Below, one piece after another: positions 57,733-64,000 of a DNA stretch of 64,000 nucleotides. Source of the stretch: an archaeon (lineage in GTDB: Archaea; Nanobdellota; Nanobdellia; Pacearchaeales; GW2011-AR1). Location of the stretch: contig JABHWZ010000002.1 in the NCBI GenBank assembly GCA_018657525.1, positions 20,590 to 84,589 of the forward strand. The letters are read 5' to 3'. How positions within the stretch are numbered: the first letter of the stretch is position 1; the number at the start of each line of letters is the position of its first letter. A program made the translations under genes and the position numbers. Below the pieces are notes generated by a model. It saw nothing but the letters and a program-made list of their open reading frames with translations. It did not search any database and had not been told where the DNA came from.

Positions 57733-58661
57733 TATTTGCTCCTTGATCTAAATATTAAAAAGATTCCTATAATCGCAGGAATGGTTCCCCCAATTAATGA
57801 AAGGATTGACATTGAAAACACTTTTGTAGCACTGATTCCAAACAAACCAAACAAACTAATCAAAGTAGCCTCTCGAGTTCCTAAACCACTAATTGTAATT
57901 GGGATCAATCCAACTAAAGTTGCAATTGGCAGAATAGCTAAAAAATAAAAAAATGGGACATTAATACTAAGAGAAAGGCCTATAAAAAAAGAAAAAAGAT
58001 AAAGAATTATCCAGTTAATTAAATTAATTATAAAAAAAATCAGGAAAAATCTTTTTTGAGGCATATCTTCATAAAACGAATTAAATCCGTTCTTAACTTT
58101 CTGCTTTATTTTCTTTGGGATAAACTTGTGGTAAATGCCTCGAAAAATTTTCTTTGTACGTTCTTTATCTCTAAAAAATATTAAAAGAGAAAATAAGATA
58201 AAAAATAAAACTACCGAATAATAAACAAAAGTTTGGGGTAAAACTTTTTGAAATACAAATGAAAAAATAACAGCTAAAAATATTAGAGAACAAACATCCA
58301 AGATTTTTTCTAAAACATAGTTACTTGCGCCCTTTCCATGATTATATCCCTCACATTTTTTAATGTAAGCCATCCTTGTAAGACTCCCAACTTTCGAAGG
58401 AGTAATAAATCCATAAAATTCTCCAATCAAGTTGGCCTTTAATGCTTCTGGAAACCTGACTTTAATTTTCTGAGTTCTAGCAATGATGAACCATTTGAAT
58501 GTTTGACTTAATACAGATAAAGAAAGAAAAATTAATGCTACAATTAAAAACTCTATTCTGATATTTTTTAATTCACTTAAAATGCGACGAAAATCTAATC
58601 TAAATAAAATATACAAAAAAATTCCGATACCGATTAATGGGAGAATTTTTTTGACTTTCAC
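57732..58661 (-). CDS. Flippase-like LPG_synthase_TM/UPF0104 family membrane protein
   Basis: 309 residues with about eight hydrophobic helices. FKWFIIARTQKIKVRFPEALKANLIGEFYGFITPSK-like motifs occur in pieces (LIGEFYGFITPSKVGSLTRM at about 88-107), then SGLGTREATLISLFG near the end, as in the UPF0104/AglD-associated family of flippase-like proteins. It starts with GTG at 58661, whose G is the last base of the upstream TAG stop. Probably moves or modifies a lipid-linked intermediate. Confidence 0.85.
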   Translation of the reverse strand: MKVKKILPLIGIGIFLYILFRLDFRRILSELKNIRIEFLIVALIFLSLSVLSQTFKWFIIARTQKIKVRFPEALKANLIGEFYGFITPSKVGSLTRMAYIKKCEGYNHGKGASNYVLEKILDVCSLIFLAVIFSFVFQKVLPQTFVYYSVVLFFILFSLLIFFRDKERTKKIFRGIYHKFIPKKIKQKVKNGFNSFYEDMPQKRFFLIFFIINLINWIILYLFSFFIGLSLSINVPFFYFLAILPIATLVGLIPITISGLGTREATLISLFGLFGISATKVFSMSILSLIGGTIPAIIGIFLIFRSRSK

Positions 58662-59653
58662 TAAAACAACCCCCCTTTAAATAAAAACAACCCCAAAATA
58701 ATTATCCCTAATTGAAAGAGATTGATTAAACGCACTACATTGATTTCTGTGGCTTTCTCATTATACTTCTTCAGCAAATAAATAGCAATATGTTCTAGGC
58801 CATAAAATTTTGAATAACGCAGACTTAAACTTCCATCTTCTTCAAGTTTACCGAAACTTTCTTTTTTAAGACCTCCTCTTACTTTTAAAATAGTCTCGAG
58901 AATATAAGGAATAAAAAAGAATACTGCAATTTTTTCAACATTCCCTAAGATAGCAATAATAGCAATTAATGCCCCCACCGAATAAGTCAAAACATCCCCT
59001 GGAAAAACCCTTGCAGGCCATTTGTTAAATAAATAAAATGCAATTAAACAAGCCACCATAATAAAACAAATCAAAGATAACCAACTGTTTCCCTTCAATC
59101 CAGTCACCAAAGCCAAGGCAGATAAAATTATAATTCCCTGGCTTGTTTCCAACCCATTATAGCCAGCAATGAAATTAAATGTGGCTGCTGCTCCAACAAT
59201 CCCCAATGGAATAAAGAGTAGAGGATAAAAGAGACCCAATTCAACCCCAATCATCATAGATTGCCCAGCATTAATAACCATTAGAGGAACAGCAGCAAAA
59301 ATCAATAAGAGAATGCGTGTCTTTTTGCCAAGACCAATTTTCCATCCTACAACATCATCAATAAAACCAATAAATCCAACAATCAAAATAGTACATAACA
59401 AAGCAAAAATTTCAATAGTAGTTTCAGTATAATTTAAGATAAATGTTCTTATTGCAATATAACTCAAAACTCCCAAAACAAAACCAATCAAAACAGAAAT
59501 GCCCCCCGCTTCAGCGACTTCTCTCTTATCCAATTTATGTATATCTCTCCCCACTAAATTAGCCCTCTTAGCTCTTTTTATCCAAAACGGAAGAGAAAAT
59601 AAACTAATAAAAAATCCTCCTAAGATTGGAAGAATTAAAATTTTTTCAACCAT
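58661..59653 (-). CDS. aglH: Polyprenyl-phosphate sugar-1-phosphate transferase (AglH/Alg7-like)
   Basis: 330 residues with ten or so helices. It has the WecA/MraY/GPT motifs: DIHKLDKREVAEAGGISVL (38-55), FIDD (D99/D100), FNFIAGYNGLE and FPGDVLTYSVGA (D220). It would transfer a sugar-1-phosphate (probably GlcNAc-1-P) to dolichyl phosphate and start the lipid-linked glycan. It is encoded directly after aglB; both are on the minus strand without a gap. The symbol reflects the archaeal family, not a proven activity. Confidence 0.9.
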   Translation of the reverse strand: MVEKILILPILGGFFISLFSLPFWIKRAKRANLVGRDIHKLDKREVAEAGGISVLIGFVLGVLSYIAIRTFILNYTETTIEIFALLCTILIVGFIGFIDDVVGWKIGLGKKTRILLLIFAAVPLMVINAGQSMMIGVELGLFYPLLFIPLGIVGAAATFNFIAGYNGLETSQGIIILSALALVTGLKGNSWLSLICFIMVACLIAFYLFNKWPARVFPGDVLTYSVGALIAIIAILGNVEKIAVFFFIPYILETILKVRGGLKKESFGKLEEDGSLSLRYSKFYGLEHIAIYLLKKYNEKATEINVVRLINLFQLGIIILGLFLFKGGLF

Positions 59654-62506
59654 TTACAATTCCCAAGATAAATATCCAGCCGGGTCTTTATCTAAATATT
59701 TTGCTTGAATTTTTTCTTTTCCGGTATATTCAATTTCCCAAATTTTTATTGGTCCTTGAACTCCTTGATAATAAATAATTTCTGGTAAGTCTATCCCTTG
59801 ATTTCTTAAATTTTCTACAATCATATTTGATTCTGTATGGGCAATCTTAAAGTTAGGAAAATTATCTAATTCTCCCTCAAGAATATATTCCTGAGCTAAC
59901 ATCCCTCTCATTAGTCGAGGACTCAGAAACATCACCGCCCCAATTGAATTGGGTTGGATTTGTCCATTTGAACTTTCTATTAATGGATAAATATATGCCG
60001 CTGCGTCCAACCCTACTTTAAAATCAATAAATTGTTTATCACTAATTGAAACATATCTCAGTTTTTGTTCATAATATTTACCATTATAATAAATTATCAC
60101 CGAGGGTTGTTTAACTCCCTCTAATCCAGCACTAAATGGAATCTTAATCCCTGCAACAGCTGCTTTTTGTTTCGGAAGTAAAATCTGTTTTCCTGCTTCT
60201 TCAATGATTAAATCTTCATCTAAAGCTATGCCCCCAGTATAAACATAAGTTATCTCCTCTTTTGTTTCTCTTGTTTGTTTACCATCCATTAAAAAAGTTC
60301 CAATCCATGAAAATCTATCATAATCTTCATTTGATCCAATACTTGAAAAAGCACCATATTTTCCAATATCACTTGAGTCAATTAAAAAGTGTGTTGTGTT
60401 GTGGTTATATAAGAATTCTAAAGCATCGTCTTGGTTGTCTCCAGTTAAAACTAATCTTCCCATCCAATAATTCCAAAATGTAATTGCATTACCTCCGTCT
60501 AATACTGTTGCTCTATCTCCTATTGATTGCACCCAGTATCCATAGTCCCACCAATGTCCAAAAACTGCATCCCCTGGAGTATTGTCCCTTACCCATTCCA
60601 TTGCTTTTTGCCATTGCTGATTATAATAATTCGGCACAAAATTATATGCTTGTGCTTTTGTTGTATTGTAATGGTTAACAAAGCTAAAAATTGCAAGAAG
60701 GATAATTACTGCACAAATGATTCCCATTAATCTTTTTCTATTTTCATTTTGAGTTTTTTTGAAAATAAAAATAGATTCAACGATTAGATACCCCACAAAA
60801 ATAACTGCAACCGGACCAAGAACCATAATCAATCTTACAGCACTTCTTGCACTAAAAACTGAGATTAAAAATAAGGCAAATAAAAACATCAGATTGTAAT
60901 CTACTCTTTTGAATCTTCTGTCCCCATTTTGATAATACTTTACATAGTAATAAATTACATATCCAATAAAAAGAAAAACCGAAAGAATGTAAAAACTTTT
61001 ACTAATAAAGTTTTCTCCATTAAATAAACTTGAAGCAGAGTATCTAGAAAAAGCTAATCCACTAAAAAAGAAAACATATAATGCAGTTAAAAACCAAGCA
61101 TCTTTTTGTTTGATTACTTTCAACATTTTTTTAAATAAAATTATTGAACCTATAAAAAAGAACCAAAATAAAATTTGAAAGTTACCAATTGTTGGACCAA
61201 AACTACTAACCCATTCTAAGAAAAAAGGCTGCCTATTCTCTGCCACAGTTATATTCCATCTCCCTGTGACTGGTTTAAATAATAATTGATTTATTACATC
61301 CAATTTTGCAAGAATTAAAGAGGGCTCAATTATTAATATTCCGATAATCGCTAAGATAATTGAAACTAGTAGAGAAAAAATAGTTTTTGGAAGTTTAATT
61401 GATCGTAGGTAATTAGTTTTAGAAAATTTAGTTTCCCATAATAACAAATGAATATATATTAACACTATTAAGAAAAAAGCCGGAGCAAGAGTCAGCGAGG
61501 TTAAAACACTAATAAAAGTAACTTTTCCCGGAAGTATCGCAAACAGGATAGCAGCACTTAGCCACCAACAAGAATAAGCAATTATTTTATTTTTGTCAAA
61601 CTTATTTAAGATAAATGCAATAAAACTTGCAGTAAATATCACAACATAAATATAACTAAATAACCCAGAAATTAATCCCATTCCTGCAGTCGAAACCCCA
61701 GCCAGGATTCCCCAAGTAATTGCTCCTTTCATTTTTTCCTGTTTCCAAGCCCTTAAAAATAAAAAGAATGCAAGAAACAAAAAGAAAAAACCCGCAGATT
61801 CTTTCTCGGGGATGCCAGCAATTGTTCTAGATAAAAATACAGGAATAACAATCATAAAAAAAGTCGAAATAAGTGCAATAAGATTTGCTTTTATTTTCTT
61901 TTCTTTATCTTCTTTAGTAAAGATTTCTCTCACAAATAAAAAGAAAGCTAAAATTGTGAGGGCAAACATTAGAACAGGAAATATTGCCGCCGCAAATTCA
62001 ATAGAATAATCACCAAATAAATTAACGATGTGATATATCCAAGCAATCATATACGGAAGCAGAACAGTTTCCTTTGCATTTTCAAATCCTAATGGAACAT
62101 TCCTCATCGTATCTAATGTTGGGATAGATCCTTGTTCCACAATTTCTCCAGCAATACGAGTAAATAACCACGGATCTAAATCTGGTCCAAGGGTCCAATC
62201 ATTTTTTGTAATGTCCCATAACCCTGGATTGCCCCCGTGATCTTGCATAGGTAAACTTCGAATATAAATTCCTAATATTAAAGCAATAATCAAAAAAGCA
62301 AAAACCCAAACCTGCGGTTTTTTTAAAAAATTAATTAATTTGTCTTTTCTTTCATTAAACAAATCTTCAGTTATGGGCATCTCCCCGACAGCCCCTGCGA
62401 TTCTTCCCTCCCTCTCGGCAACATTTGTTTGAACAGAAACAATTTTAGAATCAGACTCCTTTTCTATTTCTTTACTTATATATTTACTTTTTTCATCAAA
62501 ATCCAT
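59654..62506 (-). CDS. aglB: Oligosaccharyltransferase AglB
   Basis: 950 residues. An N-terminal cytoplasmic region (1-64), the first extracytoplasmic loop with the metal-site DLD (D109, D111 in GPDLDPWL), then about 12 more helices to residue 620, and the soluble C-terminal domain with the acceptor-binding WWDYGYW motif at 652-658. It transfers lipid-linked oligosaccharide to Asn in sequons outside the cell. Length and order are as in archaeal AglB. It is probably the last step of the glycan made by the region; the gene is 1 nt from aglH. Confidence 0.95.
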   Translation of the reverse strand: MDFDEKSKYISKEIEKESDSKIVSVQTNVAEREGRIAGAVGEMPITEDLFNERKDKLINFLKKPQVWVFAFLIIALILGIYIRSLPMQDHGGNPGLWDITKNDWTLGPDLDPWLFTRIAGEIVEQGSIPTLDTMRNVPLGFENAKETVLLPYMIAWIYHIVNLFGDYSIEFAAAIFPVLMFALTILAFFLFVREIFTKEDKEKKIKANLIALISTFFMIVIPVFLSRTIAGIPEKESAGFFFLFLAFFLFLRAWKQEKMKGAITWGILAGVSTAGMGLISGLFSYIYVVIFTASFIAFILNKFDKNKIIAYSCWWLSAAILFAILPGKVTFISVLTSLTLAPAFFLIVLIYIHLLLWETKFSKTNYLRSIKLPKTIFSLLVSIILAIIGILIIEPSLILAKLDVINQLLFKPVTGRWNITVAENRQPFFLEWVSSFGPTIGNFQILFWFFFIGSIILFKKMLKVIKQKDAWFLTALYVFFFSGLAFSRYSASSLFNGENFISKSFYILSVFLFIGYVIYYYVKYYQNGDRRFKRVDYNLMFLFALFLISVFSARSAVRLIMVLGPVAVIFVGYLIVESIFIFKKTQNENRKRLMGIICAVIILLAIFSFVNHYNTTKAQAYNFVPNYYNQQWQKAMEWVRDNTPGDAVFGHWWDYGYWVQSIGDRATVLDGGNAITFWNYWMGRLVLTGDNQDDALEFLYNHNTTHFLIDSSDIGKYGAFSSIGSNEDYDRFSWIGTFLMDGKQTRETKEEITYVYTGGIALDEDLIIEEAGKQILLPKQKAAVAGIKIPFSAGLEGVKQPSVIIYYNGKYYEQKLRYVSISDKQFIDFKVGLDAAAYIYPLIESSNGQIQPNSIGAVMFLSPRLMRGMLAQEYILEGELDNFPNFKIAHTESNMIVENLRNQGIDLPEIIYYQGVQGPIKIWEIEYTGKEKIQAKYLDKDPAGYLSWEL

Positions 62507-62568
62507 TTTAAATTAGGTTAATTTTTCTTTTTATAATTTATGTAAAAAAAGTCTTTATATAAATATTT

Positions 62569-63426
62569 CTAAAATAGCAGAGGAGTAAAATATACTTCTA
62601 AAAACGCCGCTACAATTAAAACAACCACTGCAATAAATAATAATAAGATTGTGTTTTCGAGTATTCTTACAAACCCTCTGTCCTTTACCCCATGCCGGAT
62701 AATTCCTACTCCAAAAATTCCTCCTGCTAGCGCTGTAATAAAATACGCCGCTATCTCTGGAAATCCATGAATCATGTAGCGTGCAATACCCATCGGAATT
62801 TCTGCGATTCTGTATTTAGTAAATATTCCTATCGCTGCAGCAATAACTGATGCATTCCAAGCTAAAACAAAAATAGCCCCTGCCCCAAATATCAATGAGA
62901 AAATGAGTGTAAAAATCATAACATAAATATTATTTTCAAGAATCGATAATAGTCTCATTTGGCTCGTAGCCGCACCAGTCATTTCCGGAATTTCACTGAT
63001 AGCATATTGAGAAACACATTTTTCTAAATTGCTCGGATTATTTATCAAACAGTATGTTTCAATTTGTGCATTGAATAACGAGGCATTTTGTAAAACCGAA
63101 TGCCAAAATGCAAAAGCAACAACAAACCCTAAAAATAACCACATAAATGAATAAATAGCATCGCTGTGCACTTTCCAAACACTAAATAACCCCTCTACTT
63201 CTTCGTCTTGTTTTTCTTCTCTTCTAATTGTGTAATATATAAATGGCAAAGAAAACATAACACAAAAGGTAACAACAAGTATGCCAGAGTATTCCGATAA
63301 AACTGTATCTGAACTAAAAAACCAATGTACTAACAAGAGAGATAAAGATGCATAAACTAACCCCACAAAAAACATTTTCCATGGACCCCTTTCTGCTTCC
63401 TTCGGGTTAATTATCGCCTCTAACAT
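62569..63426 (-). CDS. SpoIIM (DUF95) family membrane protein
   Basis: 285 residues, five or six helices: FFVGLVYASLSLLLVHWFF, a cysteine-containing outer loop (ETYCLINNPSNLEKC), and the conserved HGFPEIAAYFITALAGGIFGVG with GIIRHG. Archaeal members of this family are of unknown function; bacterial SpoIIM helps peptidoglycan remodelling. A TATA box (CTTTTTAAATTT, 63447-63458) is 26 nt upstream of the ATG. It is followed by aglB on the same strand. Confidence 0.88.
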   Translation of the reverse strand: MLEAIINPKEAERGPWKMFFVGLVYASLSLLLVHWFFSSDTVLSEYSGILVVTFCVMFSLPFIYYTIRREEKQDEEVEGLFSVWKVHSDAIYSFMWLFLGFVVAFAFWHSVLQNASLFNAQIETYCLINNPSNLEKCVSQYAISEIPEMTGAATSQMRLLSILENNIYVMIFTLIFSLIFGAGAIFVLAWNASVIAAAIGIFTKYRIAEIPMGIARYMIHGFPEIAAYFITALAGGIFGVGIIRHGVKDRGFVRILENTILLLFIAVVVLIVAAFLEVYFTPLLF

Positions 63427-63446
63427 ATTAATTATAACCTCTCCCT

Positions 63447-63508
63447 CTTTTTAAATTTACGGATTATAAAAATAATTTTTAATTTGTCTTATACCAAAGT
63501 TTTTATAC
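63447..63508. promoter_or_regulatory. Divergent promoters of the SpoIIM and R15P isomerase genes
   Basis: CTTTTTAAATTT at 63447-63458 serves the minus-strand ATG at 63426, and TTTTTATAC at 63500-63508 is 25 nt before the plus-strand ATG at 63529. Confidence 0.55.
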
Positions 63509-63528
63509 TAAATTACTTTTAATTATTT

Positions 63529-64000
63529 ATGAAAAAAGAGGAAAGATTTAAACAGATTTCTAAAGATATAAAATCTGTAAAAATACAGGGAGCAAGAAAT
63601 ATCGCTAAGGCCGCACTCCGAGCGTATAATCTTATTCCCACTAAATGTTCGAAGAAAAAACTTCTGTCCTTGAGACCAACAGAACCAATGTTGCTAAACA
63701 CATTAAACAATTTTGAAAAGATAGGAAACGAAAAAACTTTAAATCATTTTGATGAGGCCCAAGATAAGATAAATAAAAAAGTTTTCAAATTAATTAAAAA
63801 AGACGATGTCATTTTTACTCATTGTCATTCCACAAATGTTGTCTCTGCGCTGATTTATGCAAAAGCAAAAGGGAAAAAATTCGAAGTTTATAATACTGAG
63901 ACAAGGCCATTATATCAGGGAAGAAAAACAGCAAGGGCCTTGCACAAAGTTGGAATCCCTGTAACAATGTTTGTGGATTCAGCAATTTCTGTAGCTTTAA
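63529..64000 (+). CDS. Ribose-1,5-bisphosphate isomerase (eIF2B-like), truncated by window end
   Basis: The open frame from ATG 63529 runs to the window edge (157 residues seen). VQGARNIAKAALRAY-like IQGARNIAKAALRAY, THCHSTNVVSALIYAKAKG, NTETRPLYQGRKTARAL and GIPVTMFVDSAISVAL match the archaeal R15P isomerase branch of the eIF2B-alpha/MtnA family. The enzyme feeds ribulose-1,5-bisphosphate from nucleoside breakdown into central carbon metabolism. A TATA box is 25 nt upstream. Translation initiation factor 2B-like function is a less likely alternative, since the TETRPLxQGRKTA pattern fits the isomerases. Confidence 0.85.
   Translation, partial: MKKEERFKQISKDIKSVKIQGARNIAKAALRAYNLIPTKCSKKKLLSLRPTEPMLLNTLNNFEKIGNEKTLNHFDEAQDKINKKVFKLIKKDDVIFTHCHSTNVVSALIYAKAKGKKFEVYNTETRPLYQGRKTARALHKVGIPVTMFVDSAISVAL

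Noticed and set aside
1..64000. CRISPR array, insertion sequence or prophage genes
   Set aside because: No regularly spaced repeats with unique spacers, no transposase and no phage structural genes are visible; the serine recombinase is the only mobile-element-type enzyme.

Overview
This 64 kb window is AT-rich (about one third G+C by eye) and archaeal. It encodes archaeal/eukaryote-type ribosomal proteins (uS13, uS4, uS11, eL18, uL13, uS9, eL21), RNA polymerase subunits Rpo3, Rpo4 and Rpo10, the RNase P protein Rpp21/Rnp4, SecF-SecD, a UDP-sugar:dolichyl-phosphate transferase (AglH type) and the oligosaccharyltransferase AglB with its WWDYGYW motif. One tRNA carries a short intron in the anticodon loop. 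Most first genes of transcription units start about 25 nt downstream of a TATA box, as expected for leaderless archaeal transcripts, while internal operon genes overlap or carry GGAGG-like sites. The very compact overlapping genes, UppP, the GT9 family and the many sugar-modifying fusions suggest a DPANN archaeon, probably in the Woesearchaeales/Pacearchaeales range. That lineage call is inference.

Layout. 0-3.8 kb: an accessory-looking patch with an HD hydrolase, a serine recombinase and two stand-alone proteins joining a Zn ribbon to a recombinase-type DNA-binding domain, around uppP. 3.8-9.5 kb: the ribosomal protein/RNA polymerase block, interrupted by tRNA-Leu(CAA), plus a 58-residue Zn-ribbon protein. 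9.7-14.2 kb: unknown small genes, a repeat-rich spacer, a MacB-type ABC exporter with an S-layer-like accessory protein, rpo10 and rnp4. 14.2-16.1 kb: 5S rRNA, tRNA-Gly(TCC), intron-containing tRNA-Arg(CCT), and an unusual set of repeats and duplicated tRNA ends. 16.1-19.3 kb: secF-secD and small membrane proteins.

19.3-62.5 kb is a long surface-glycan region, broken by a short section (40.7-44.4 kb) with queC, a queuosine-precursor type transporter and a nucleoside deoxyribosyltransferase-like gene. It holds a flippase, a DegT aminotransferase, several NAD-dependent sugar epimerases/dehydratases, a sugar methyltransferase fused to a 3,5-epimerase-like cupin, GT2/GT4/GT9 and integral-membrane glycosyltransferases, a NodB deacetylase, three alkaline-phosphatase-superfamily enzymes, four radical SAM enzymes, AglH and AglB. 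The simplest reading is that AglH starts a dolichyl-linked glycan, the GTs extend it with unusual sugars made by the SDR, aminotransferase and methyltransferase enzymes, radical SAM and phosphodiesterase enzymes modify it, a flippase turns it over, and AglB transfers it to protein. The window ends in a truncated ribose-1,5-bisphosphate isomerase gene.

The most unusual items are: a 1184-residue protein joining a P-loop kinase, a HAD phosphatase, a nucleotidyltransferase, an RmlD-like SDR and a complete PurF-type phosphoribosyltransferase that lacks its glutaminase half; a GT2-radical SAM-SPASM fusion; the recombinase trio; and the tRNA/5S repeat cluster.
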